DNA from: an uncultured Ruminococcus sp.
Lineage (GTDB): Bacteria > Bacillota > Clostridia > Oscillospirales > Ruminococcaceae
Reading direction: 5' to 3'
DNA: 20,200 bases
Assembly (NCBI GenBank): GCA_900545285.1
Contig: UQYK01000033.1
Location: 1-20,200 of the forward strand
Below, piece by piece: positions 7,818 to 14,970 of this stretch; position 1 is the first letter of the stretch; every line of letters begins with the position of its first letter. The position numbers and the translations under genes were made by a program. The notes under the pieces were generated by a model that worked only from the letters and a program-made list of their open reading frames with translations, did not search any database and was not told where the DNA came from.

Positions 7818-7846
7818 TTGACAAGTAACTGGTTCCATGATATACT
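7818..7846 (+). promoter_or_regulatory. Strong sigma-A promoter of the sucrose/fructoside operon
   Basis: A consensus TTGACA (7818-7823) and TATACT (7841-7846) are spaced by 17 bp. Predicted transcription starts near 7853, inside or just before operator O1, leaving a leader of about 40 nt. One operator overlaps the spacer and another lies over the start site, the classical layout for repression. Confidence 0.85.
7823..7838. promoter_or_regulatory. Candidate LacI-type operator O2 in the promoter spacer
   Basis: AAGTAACTGGTTCCAT matches the perfect palindrome of O1 at most positions (AAGTAAC, GGTT). It occupies the spacer between the -35 and -10 boxes, where bound repressor would exclude RNA polymerase. 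Its centre is 34 bp from the centre of O1. Confidence 0.7.
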
Positions 7847-7856
7847 GTAATCAGTA

Positions 7857-7872
7857 AAGTAACCGGTTACTT
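7857..7872. promoter_or_regulatory. Perfect 16-bp palindromic LacI-type operator O1
   Basis: AAGTAACCGGTTACTT is an exact palindrome with the central CG typical of LacI/GalR-family operators. It is placed just after the predicted transcription start and 7 bp before the ribosome binding site of the first operon gene. It is the best candidate for the primary binding site of the divergent regulator. Confidence 0.85.
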
Positions 7873-7894
7873 AAAAAGAAGGAGGGAAAAAGCG

Positions 7895-9217
7895 ATGAAA
7901 AAGCTACCATTATTTCTGACGGCTCTTTCAATTCTGGCGAGTGCAGTTCCGCTTACAGGGTGCAGCAAAACCGTAAAGCCCGGTGATGTAAAGGGATATG
8001 ATGAGGGAGAGCAGTATATCAGCATGTGGGTGCATACCATTGAGGACACACCGGAAGGCGAAGCTTATAAAGCGTCGGTGGAACGCTTCAATGAAAAGTA
8101 TGACGGAACCTATTTTGCAGACATTGAATTTATTCCGAGAAATGACAGCGGCGGTGGTTATTCGGATAAGATCAATGCTTCGGTTATGTCGGGAGATCTT
8201 CCTGATGTCATCACCGTAGACGGACCGAATATTTCTGCCTATGCAGCAAACGGTATTATTCAGCCGCTTTCCGAATTGAGCGAGGAAGAAAAATCGGCTT
8301 ATCTGGATTCCATTCTGGATCAGGGAACGGTCGATGACAAGTTATATGCACTCGGTGCCATGGAATCCAGCGTAGGTCTCTATTATAATAAGGCGATTCT
8401 GGAAGAAGCAGGAATTGAAGTGCCCGATAAGGATCACCCTTGGACATTCTCGGAATTTCTGGATATTTTGGAGCAGCTGAAACCGATCATGGACAGCAAA
8501 AACGGATATCCATTGGACATGACCTTTCCGGTCGGCGAATCCAGCATCTATTACTATGCTCCGTTTATCTGGTCCAATGGCGGCGATCTCGTTAGTGAGG
8601 ATGGTCTTACCGCAGACGGGTATTTCAACTCGGACAAAAATGCGGAGGTGTTCCAGTACTTCAGAGGACTGGTGGAAAACAAGTATATGTCAGCAACGCC
8701 CATTGAAAACCTGTTTGAAAGCGGACGTGCAGCGTTCAAGTTTGACGGTGCATGGGAAGTCAACACGATCTATCAGAGCTACAGTGACATCGACCTTGGT
8801 GTTGCACCGTATATTGTCAGTGACAACTGGGACGGCGGCAGATATACGCCGACTGGTTCCTGGGCATATGCTGCCACTACAAAAACGGAACACATTGAAG
8901 CCGCTACAGAGCTGGTAAAATGGATGAGCGGTGTGGACAGCGGCGTTCTTCTCTATGAGAAAACCAAGAGTATGCCTTCCACTTATGCGGCATATGACCA
9001 GATCACCACTTTTGAGGAAGACGAAAATTATAAGGCACTTTACGAACAGCTGAGAGATTATGGTCATCCCAGACCGAAAACACCTGTTTATCCGCAGGTC
9101 AGCACATCGTTTCAGCAGGTTCTGGAGGACGTTGGATTGAGCGGCAAAAACGTCACAGACGAAATGGATAAATCTGTAGAAAGGATCAACGCAAAGCTCA
9201 AGCGTTACACAAGATAA
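7895..9217 (+). CDS. Sugar ABC transporter solute-binding lipoprotein (CUT1)
   Basis: This extracellular lipid-anchored receptor captures an oligosaccharide and delivers it to the membrane permeases. It has 440 residues. The N-terminus is a lipoprotein signal peptide with lipobox PLTGC and the lipidated Cys at position 23. The remainder has the pattern of family 1 extracellular solute-binding proteins (GDLPDVITVDGPNISAYAANGIIQPL near residues 105-130; GRAAFKFDGAWEV near 278). The start is set by AAGGAGGG at 7879-7886, 8 nt before the ATG. It is the first gene of an operon with two permeases, an ATPase, GH32 and fructokinase, so sucrose or short fructo-oligosaccharide is the inferred ligand. 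Specificity itself is not visible. Confidence 0.9.
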   Translation: MKKLPLFLTALSILASAVPLTGCSKTVKPGDVKGYDEGEQYISMWVHTIEDTPEGEAYKASVERFNEKYDGTYFADIEFIPRNDSGGGYSDKINASVMSGDLPDVITVDGPNISAYAANGIIQPLSELSEEEKSAYLDSILDQGTVDDKLYALGAMESSVGLYYNKAILEEAGIEVPDKDHPWTFSEFLDILEQLKPIMDSKNGYPLDMTFPVGESSIYYYAPFIWSNGGDLVSEDGLTADGYFNSDKNAEVFQYFRGLVENKYMSATPIENLFESGRAAFKFDGAWEVNTIYQSYSDIDLGVAPYIVSDNWDGGRYTPTGSWAYAATTKTEHIEAATELVKWMSGVDSGVLLYEKTKSMPSTYAAYDQITTFEEDENYKALYEQLRDYGHPRPKTPVYPQVSTSFQQVLEDVGLSGKNVTDEMDKSVERINAKLKRYTR

Positions 9218-9218
9218 C

Positions 9219-10118
9219 ATGAAAAAGAAATCGAATTCCATTCTCGGAATGGCTTTTTTCGGACCGGCACTGGTCCTGATGACGGTGTTCCTGTTCATTC
9301 CGATGATACTCACATTGATTTACAGCTTTACAGATTATTTTGCATTGAATCCAAAGCTGACACATTTTGTAGGACTGGAAAATTTCAGTACCATTTTTAA
9401 GGACGATCTGTTTACCACAGCTTTTGGAAATACCGTTAAGTTTGTACTGATCATTGTTCCGCTACAAACGCTGGGAGCATTGGGGCTGGCACTGCTTATC
9501 AACAAAGTCACAGTTTGTAAGAAATATTTCAAGGTCGCATTTTTTATTCCGGTAGTCATGTCCCTGGCAGTTGTTTCAAATCTCTGGATGCAGATCTATA
9601 GTCCGGAGGGTATTCTGAACACGGTTCTCTCTCACTTTGGCATTGATGCACAGCCGTTTATCTATGGTGCCAATCAGGCACTGCCTTCCATTGCACTGAT
9701 GAGTGTCTGGCAGGGTGTCGGTTATCAGATGATCATATTCCTCGGCGGATTACAGGCAATCAATCCGGCACTCTATGAAGCTGCGGAAATGGATCACGCC
9801 AGCGGCTGGAGCAAATTCAAGAATATCACACTGCCGGAGCTGAAACCGCTTTGTGTGTTCGTCTTTATTACAGTAACCATTGGTGCATTCCGTATGATCG
9901 TGCAGCCGATGGTAATGACCGGTGGTGGTCCGTCTCATTCGACCTATACCATTGTCTATGATATTTACGAAACCGGTACGGTAAACTGGGAAATTGGTCT
10001 TGCTTCGGCAATGGCGATCGTCTTTACTGTATTCGTTGTCATACTCACCATGATTCAAACATTTTTGACAAAGGACAAGGAGGAGAAACATGAAAACAAA
10101 AAAGCAAAAAATCGCTAA
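9219..10118 (+). CDS. Sugar ABC transporter permease, MalF type
   Basis: This is one half of the membrane channel for sugar import (299 residues, about six transmembrane helices). The cytoplasmic EAA loop that contacts the ATPase starts at residue 187 (EAAEMDHASGWSKFKNITLPEL). The ATG is 1 nt after the binding-protein stop and has no clear Shine-Dalgarno site of its own, so it is likely translated by coupling. The C-terminal codons overlap the next permease by 29 nt and encode a basic tail. It pairs with the following permease as a heterodimer. Confidence 0.92.
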   Translation: MKKKSNSILGMAFFGPALVLMTVFLFIPMILTLIYSFTDYFALNPKLTHFVGLENFSTIFKDDLFTTAFGNTVKFVLIIVPLQTLGALGLALLINKVTVCKKYFKVAFFIPVVMSLAVVSNLWMQIYSPEGILNTVLSHFGIDAQPFIYGANQALPSIALMSVWQGVGYQMIIFLGGLQAINPALYEAAEMDHASGWSKFKNITLPELKPLCVFVFITVTIGAFRMIVQPMVMTGGGPSHSTYTIVYDIYETGTVNWEIGLASAMAIVFTVFVVILTMIQTFLTKDKEEKHENKKAKNR

Positions 10119-10941
10119 TGGAATCCTTGTTGCAGTAATGCTGGTGCTGTCCTTATTCTTCCTGTTTCCAGTCATTTGGATGATTGCAAATTCGTTTAAA
10201 CCGGACGCTGCGATCACAGCAGATATGAATTCCGTCAGTGCATTTATTCCGCCCGCACCGGAAAAGGGATTTTTCGATAACTATAAGGAAATTTTGTTCA
10301 ACACCAGATTCCTCCGGTTCATGGCAAACACGTTGTTCTATGCAGCAATCATGATCGTGGCTGGTGTGATCGTCAACGGCCTGGCAGGTTATGCTCTGGC
10401 AAAGATCAAGTTTCCGTTTCGTGACAGATGGCTGGCGATCATCATGATGCTGATGATCATTCCGACAGAAACCATTATCACCATCAACTTTATGTTCGTT
10501 TCCAAAATGGGACTGCTGAATACCGTTTTTGGTTATGTGCTTCCGATGATCGTCAATCCGTTTAATATTTTCCTGTTCCGTCAGGTTTTTGTCAGCCTGC
10601 CCGATGATGTATGGGAGGCTGCACAGCTGGATCACTGCAATCCTGTGAAGTATTTCTTTACAATGGTGCTGCCGATGTCCAAAACAGTCGTAGCAACTGT
10701 CAGTGTTTTCACATTCCTGAATGTATGGAATGATTACCTCTGGCCGTCACTGGTGTTCACGTCCAGCGATCTTCTGACCGCTCAGATCGGTTTGAACTCC
10801 ATCACATCCAACGACAATACAACCATGGGACAGACACTTGCTGTCATCACCCTGATTACCATTCCGGTTATTATTATCTATGCCCTTTTCTCCAAGCAGA
10901 TTGTAGAGGGTGTCGTTTCCACAGGTTCCAAGGAGGGTTAA
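10090..10941 (+). CDS. Sugar ABC transporter permease, MalG type
   Basis: This is the second half of the sugar import channel (283 residues, about six transmembrane helices). The N-terminal helix is followed by an extracytoplasmic segment. The EAA loop begins at residue 176 (EAAQLDHCNPVKYFFTMVLPM). The start lies inside the preceding gene and is supported by AAGGAGGAG at 10077-10085. The overlap with the MalF-type gene is typical of these operons and fixes their stoichiometry. Confidence 0.92.
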   Translation: MKTKKQKIANGILVAVMLVLSLFFLFPVIWMIANSFKPDAAITADMNSVSAFIPPAPEKGFFDNYKEILFNTRFLRFMANTLFYAAIMIVAGVIVNGLAGYALAKIKFPFRDRWLAIIMMLMIIPTETIITINFMFVSKMGLLNTVFGYVLPMIVNPFNIFLFRQVFVSLPDDVWEAAQLDHCNPVKYFFTMVLPMSKTVVATVSVFTFLNVWNDYLWPSLVFTSSDLLTAQIGLNSITSNDNTTMGQTLAVITLITIPVIIIYALFSKQIVEGVVSTGSKEG

Positions 10942-10944
10942 CTT

Positions 10945-12039
10945 ATGAGCTTTATTGAAATGAAGAACATCTGTAAGAAATATGCAGGTGCAGATAAAAA
11001 TTCCGTAACCGATTTCAGTCTTTCCGTTGAAGAAGGTGAATTCATCGCTTTTGTTGGGCCGTCCGGTTGCGGAAAATCGACCACACTTCGTATGATTGCC
11101 GGATTTGAGGAAATCACCAGTGGCGACTTCTACATTGACGGAAAGCGTATGAATGCAGTTTTGCCGAGAGATCGCGGCATCTCTATGGTATTTCAGAACT
11201 ACGCCCTCTATCCGCACATGACAGTGGAAAAGAACATTTCCTATGGTTTGAAGAATATGAAGGTGCCGGCAGCGGAAATCAAGAAGAAGGTGGATTGGGC
11301 AATCGATATTCTGGGACTTTCGGAATATCGTTATCGGAAGCCGAAGAATCTTTCCGGCGGTCAGCGGCAGAGAGTAGCATTGGGACGTGCAATTGTCAAG
11401 GATCAGAAGCTGTTTCTCATGGATGAGCCGCTTTCCAATCTGGACGCTAAGCTGAGAGTCAGCATGAGAAGCGAGATCAGCAAGCTGCACCGGCAACTGG
11501 GCAGTACCACTATTTATGTGACGCACGATCAGGTAGAGGCAATGACTATGGCAGACCGCATTGTCATTATGAAAGACGGTGTGATCCAGCAGGTAGGAAA
11601 GCCGATGGACTTGTATGAGCATCCGGCAAATAAGTTTGTGGCAGGATTTATCGGTTCGCCGCAGATGAATTTTTATGAGGTGAAAGTGGAAGGGAATACC
11701 ATGACTTTCTCCGACGGCAGTAAGATGCAGCTGCCGGAATCTGTGGTATCGAAACTGGACGGCAGACAGGGAACGCTGGTTCTTGGCATTCGTGGCGAGG
11801 ACATCAAGCTGGATCCGCAGAATCTGGATCTTTACAAGGATAATATCATGTCTGCAACGGTGGACAGCGTAGAAGTTATGGGAAATGAGAACAATCTGTA
11901 CTTTAACTTCGGTGGCACTGCCTCGGTGGCGAGAGTATCCAAATATGAGATCAGCAAGCCCGGAGATGCCATAGAATTTGCCTTTGTTCCGTCCAGAATG
12001 CACTTTTTTGATATGCAAACCGAAGAGAGTCTTTTCTAA
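10945..12039 (+). CDS. Sugar ABC transporter ATPase, UgpC/MsmK/MalK type
   Basis: This cytoplasmic ATPase (364 residues) powers the two permeases. Walker A is GPSGCGKST at residues 38-46. The ABC signature LSGGQRQR is near 136-143. Walker B is LFLMDEP near 155-161, and the H-loop is YVTHDQ near 190. The C-terminal third is the TOBE/regulatory domain found in carbohydrate importers. AAGGAGG at 10930-10936 is 8 nt before the ATG, and the gene starts 3 nt after the permease stop. Many Firmicutes use one shared MsmX/MsmK ATPase for several CUT1 systems. Here one is encoded inside the operon, which implies a dedicated or additional copy. Confidence 0.93.
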   Translation: MSFIEMKNICKKYAGADKNSVTDFSLSVEEGEFIAFVGPSGCGKSTTLRMIAGFEEITSGDFYIDGKRMNAVLPRDRGISMVFQNYALYPHMTVEKNISYGLKNMKVPAAEIKKKVDWAIDILGLSEYRYRKPKNLSGGQRQRVALGRAIVKDQKLFLMDEPLSNLDAKLRVSMRSEISKLHRQLGSTTIYVTHDQVEAMTMADRIVIMKDGVIQQVGKPMDLYEHPANKFVAGFIGSPQMNFYEVKVEGNTMTFSDGSKMQLPESVVSKLDGRQGTLVLGIRGEDIKLDPQNLDLYKDNIMSATVDSVEVMGNENNLYFNFGGTASVARVSKYEISKPGDAIEFAFVPSRMHFFDMQTEESLF

Positions 12040-12052
12040 TTAGGAGGATACT

Positions 12053-13351
12053 ATGCAGAAAATTCATTTCAAAGCCCCGAATTGCTGGATCAATGATCCG
12101 AACGGATTTATCTGGTACAAGGGACAGTATCATCTGTTTTATCAGTGCTTTCCCTATGCACCGCAGTGGGGCAGAATGCACTGGGGACACGCTGTCAGCA
12201 AGGATCTGGTGAACTGGGAGGAAAAGGGAATCGCCCTGTATCCTACCAAGACCGACGACCGCAGCGGCTGCTTCTCCGGCAGTGCTGTGGAGCAGGACGG
12301 AACGATGTACTTGTATTATACCGGTGTCAACTATCTGGAGGAGGATCCGGAGAACATTAACCACTGTCGGAACGATCAGTTTCTCTCGGCACAGATGATG
12401 ATCTCTTCCACAGACGGTATGACTTTTGATAACCTTCAAGAAAAGAAGACAATCATTCCCCCAATTGCAGAAGGTAAGATCGGCAGTAAAACGCACACTC
12501 GTGACCCGAAGGTATGGCGTGGAACAGATGCGTGGTACATGGTACTGGGAAGTTCTGTTGCCCAAAAGGGCAGACTGCTGATTTATCAGAGCAGGGATTT
12601 GCAGAACTGGAAATATCTCAGCCACGTGGAAAAGGACAACTTCGGCTGGATGTGGGAATGCCCGGACTATTTTGAGGTGGATGGTAAGGGGATTACGGTG
12701 TTTTCTCCCATGGCTTTTTTGAACGATGGAAAAGCGTATGATTCCGCAGCGATCTGTCTGTTCTCCACATTCGATGAAGCGACCGGAACGATGCAGCTTG
12801 CAGATAACAATCAGTTTTTGGACTATGGGCTGGATCTCTATGCTCCGCAGAGTACGACTGATGAAAATGGCAATCGTGTTGTTATTGCATGGATGAGAAT
12901 GCCGCAGGCAGTAGACGGTAAGTGGAACGGCATGATGTGTATTCCAAGAGTGGTTTCTGTGAAGAACGATCGTATTTATTTTCGCCCTCATCCGCATATC
13001 CAAAACGCTTTTACCAAGGAGATTTCTTTGCCGGAGCAGGCGGGCAAGTCTGGCTATCTGGTAAAGACCTCGCTGAAAAATGGCGAGTGTATCAACATTG
13101 GAGGATACCGGATCTGGCGGGAACAGGACAAGCTTTTCACAGATCGCTCTGCTGTATTTGTGAAAGACAGCAAATATCGATTGACTGCGGAAACACCGGT
13201 ACTCAGGGACGGCTGTGAACTGGAGATCTATGTAGACTCCAATTTGATCGAAGTCTATGCCAATCAGGGCGAAGCTGTGATCAGCAGTGTGGTATACGGA
13301 TTGTCGGATGTAGTCACTGGCGAAGCATATACGTTGTATACGATAGAGTAA
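12053..13351 (+). CDS. GH32 beta-fructosidase (sucrose / fructo-oligosaccharide hydrolase)
   Basis: This glycoside hydrolase family 32 enzyme (432 residues) releases fructose from sucrose or short fructans. The nucleophile is Asp15 in WINDPNG, the transition-state stabiliser is Asp151 in RDPKVWR, and the acid/base is Glu202 in WECPDYF. The five-bladed propeller is followed by a short C-terminal beta-sandwich (LEIYVDSNLIEVYANQGEAVISS). There is no signal peptide, so it acts on imported substrate in the cytoplasm. Uptake here is by ABC transporter rather than phosphotransferase, so the natural substrate is probably unphosphorylated sucrose or kestose rather than sucrose-6-phosphate. AGGAGG at 12042-12047 sets the start. 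It is a little shorter than typical sucrose-6-phosphate hydrolases. Confidence 0.92.
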   Translation: MQKIHFKAPNCWINDPNGFIWYKGQYHLFYQCFPYAPQWGRMHWGHAVSKDLVNWEEKGIALYPTKTDDRSGCFSGSAVEQDGTMYLYYTGVNYLEEDPENINHCRNDQFLSAQMMISSTDGMTFDNLQEKKTIIPPIAEGKIGSKTHTRDPKVWRGTDAWYMVLGSSVAQKGRLLIYQSRDLQNWKYLSHVEKDNFGWMWECPDYFEVDGKGITVFSPMAFLNDGKAYDSAAICLFSTFDEATGTMQLADNNQFLDYGLDLYAPQSTTDENGNRVVIAWMRMPQAVDGKWNGMMCIPRVVSVKNDRIYFRPHPHIQNAFTKEISLPEQAGKSGYLVKTSLKNGECINIGGYRIWREQDKLFTDRSAVFVKDSKYRLTAETPVLRDGCELEIYVDSNLIEVYANQGEAVISSVVYGLSDVVTGEAYTLYTIE

Positions 13352-13361
13352 GGTGAATGCG

Positions 13362-14339
13362 GTGAAAAAATATGATGTAACAGCTTTGGGCGAACTGCTG
13401 ATCGATTTTACCGAAAACGGAATCAGTCCGCAGGGAAATCCCTTGCTGGAAGCGAATCCGGGCGGCGCTCCCTGTAATGTGCTTGCCATGCTTTCTAAGC
13501 TGGGAAAGCATACGGCGTTCATTGGAAAAGTCGGAGCAGATATGTTCGGCAGGCAGCTTTCTGAAACCATAAAAAAGGTTGGAATTTGTGCAGACGGCCT
13601 GGTGGCAGATGCAGGTGTTCCGACGACACTTGCCTTTGTGCATACCTTTGCCGGCGGTGAACGGGAGTTCAGCTTTATTCGCAATCCGGGTGCTGACATG
13701 ATGCTGACCAGGCAGGAAGTGCGTACAGATTTGATTCAGGATTCCAGAATCTTTCACTTTGGGACGCTTTCCTCGACCCATGCAGGCGTTCGGGAAGCCA
13801 CCAGATTTGCCATAGATGCTGCGACAGAAAGCGGAGCGATGCTCTCTTTTGACCCGAATCTGCGGGAACCGCTCTGGAACAATCTTGAAGATGCAAGAAC
13901 CGAAATCGAATACGGGTTCTCCAAATGCAATCTTTTGAAAATCTCAGACAATGAGGTGGAGTTTATGTTCGGGCATTCGGACTACGACCGGACAGCAAGG
14001 GAACTCTTGGAAAAGTATCCGCAAATGCAGCTGATCTGCATCACGCTGGGCGGAAACGGAAGCTGTGCCTATACGAGAAATGCAGCGGCAAAAGCACCGG
14101 TCTATGATGTGAAATCCGTGGAAAAAACTGGTGCAGGAGACACATTTTTCGGTTGCGTGCTGAACTATGTGCTGGAGCATGAAGTAGACAAGCTCACGAA
14201 AGAGCAGCTTCTGGAGCTGCTGCATTTTGCAAATGCCGGAGCATCGCTGATTACGACGCGAAAGGGTGCGTTAAAGGTGATGCCGAATCGGCAGGAAATC
14301 CATGGCTTGATGAGATCGGAAAGCCTTTCAGAAGCATAA
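13362..14339 (+). CDS. PfkB-family fructokinase
   Basis: This ribokinase-type sugar kinase (325 residues) phosphorylates fructose released by the GH32 enzyme so it can enter glycolysis. The N-terminal signature includes ALGELLIDF and PGGAPCNVLAMLSKLG. The C-terminal PfkB motif KTGAGDTFFGC holds the catalytic Asp260. The start chosen is GTG at 13362, 5 nt after AAGGTGA (13350-13356). An in-frame GTG at 13353 lies within that site and would give three more residues. It is the last gene of the operon and is followed by a strong terminator. Fructose as substrate is inferred from context. Confidence 0.9.
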   Translation: MKKYDVTALGELLIDFTENGISPQGNPLLEANPGGAPCNVLAMLSKLGKHTAFIGKVGADMFGRQLSETIKKVGICADGLVADAGVPTTLAFVHTFAGGEREFSFIRNPGADMMLTRQEVRTDLIQDSRIFHFGTLSSTHAGVREATRFAIDAATESGAMLSFDPNLREPLWNNLEDARTEIEYGFSKCNLLKISDNEVEFMFGHSDYDRTARELLEKYPQMQLICITLGGNGSCAYTRNAAAKAPVYDVKSVEKTGAGDTFFGCVLNYVLEHEVDKLTKEQLLELLHFANAGASLITTRKGALKVMPNRQEIHGLMRSESLSEA

Positions 14340-14349
14340 GAAGGCTAAG

Positions 14350-14400
14350 AAGCACATTACTTTTTGCAGGAAATGGATGCAAAGAGTGATGTGCTTTTTT
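14350..14400 (+). terminator. Rho-independent terminator of the sucrose/fructoside operon
   Basis: A 19-bp stem with two G-T pairs begins AAGCACATTACT and closes AGTGATGTGCTT. It has a 9-nt loop (GGAAATGGA) and runs directly into a T-run. It lies 10 bp after the fructokinase stop codon. The stem is unusually long but otherwise standard. Confidence 0.92.
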
Positions 14401-14568
14401 GTGCTGTCTTTCTTGGAACACGCTAACATCAAAAATAGGCAGTGAATGGATGTGAATCCATTGGCTGGAAAAATTGCAGCATATGACAAGTGTCAAACAT
14501 GCGTTTGTTGAACTGTGGTGTTTTGGAAACTGGGTTTTCAAGGGGAGAAAGGAATTGAAATTCTATAG

Positions 14569-14718
14569 GCATGGTGCGAGAAGAATGTCACTTTTCTCAC
14601 TGTGAAGTATAAAAAAGCCAGTCCCTACGGTGTGCTTCCCAGAAATGTCGGTCAGTACTTCATGCAGGAGGCGTTGATGGAAAGTGCAGAAAAAGCACCG
14701 CTTGTCAATCTCCCGTAG
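14569..14718 (+). pseudogene. Probable short remnant of a PhoH-like ATPase gene
   Basis: Between in-frame stops at 14566 and 14716, the + strand reads a protein-like stretch including YKKASPYGVLPRNVGQYFMQ, then EALMESAEKAPLV. From memory this resembles the segment just before the Walker A motif in PhoH/YlaK-type ATPases (PrNxGQxFxxEALM...PLVIxxGxAGTxKT). Here the frame ends in a stop immediately after PLV, before any P-loop. There is no start codon or ribosome binding site. The 49 residues are far short of the several hundred of the family. The family assignment is unverified recall; the observation that it is a coding-like fragment is firmer. Confidence 0.45.
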
Positions 14719-14743
14719 AATTCAGACATCAAGCTGTATAACA

Positions 14744-14773
14744 AAAGCGACCAAGATTTCTCTTAGTCGCTTT
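14744..14773. other. Hairpin in the intergenic remnant, possible terminator
   Basis: AAAGCGAC/GTCGCTTT forms an 8-bp stem that continues, after one mismatch, into AAGA/TCTT around a TTTC loop. The flanks are AT-rich on both sides (TGTATAAATTTT on +; TGTTATA on -). It may terminate stray transcription in either direction, perhaps left over from the degraded gene upstream. Confidence 0.4.
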
Positions 14774-14803
14774 GTATAAATTTTCTTTTGAATTTTTGTC
14801 TGA

Positions 14804-14826
14804 CTTTTTGGACTCAGTTCAAAAAG
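14804..14826. other. Short perfect-type hairpin CTTTTTGGAC/GTTCAAAAAG
   Basis: A 10-bp inverted repeat with one G-T pair surrounds a 3-nt loop (TCA). No adjacent gene explains it. The A/T-rich arms could serve as a weak bidirectional terminator or be the end of a decayed mobile element. Neither is demonstrated. Confidence 0.35.
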
Positions 14827-14935
14827 CCACCGTTTTTCAAAGAAACAAAATCCTAAAACTCCTTGGAACAACATGGATTTTCAGAGATTTCTTTTTTTAT
14901 CTGCGGATTGGAACAGAACCGCAGAGGTTTATTGC

Positions 14936-14970
14936 AAATGATTCTTCCCATTGGGGAGAAAATCATTTTT
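14936..14970. terminator. Terminator-like hairpin directly after the xylanase gene
   Basis: AAATGATT/AATCATTT arms extend through CTTCCC/GGGAGA with one bulge around an ATTG loop. The structure abuts the xylanase stop codon. On the + strand it is followed by TTTTTT; on the - strand the run after the stem is short (TTTGCAATAAA). It probably ends the xylanase transcript and may also block + strand read-through into that gene. Confidence 0.55.

Larger units (their letters stand above)
14401..14969. other. Gene-free interval with hairpins and a gene remnant
   Basis: No intact gene with a ribosome binding site and family-like protein was found on either strand in these 570 bp. The interval holds a perfect 7-bp palindrome AATGGAT-GTGA-ATCCATT (14445-14462), a probable PhoH-like gene fragment (14569-14718), hairpins at 14744-14773, 14804-14826 and 14900-14925, and the terminator-like hairpin at 14936-14970. 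It separates two convergent transcription units and looks like decayed DNA. Confidence 0.6.

Noticed and set aside
11951..13699. Long - strand open frame (582 codons) across the ATPase, GH32 and fructokinase genes
   Set aside because: It spans three well-supported genes on the other strand and shows no family-like sequence.
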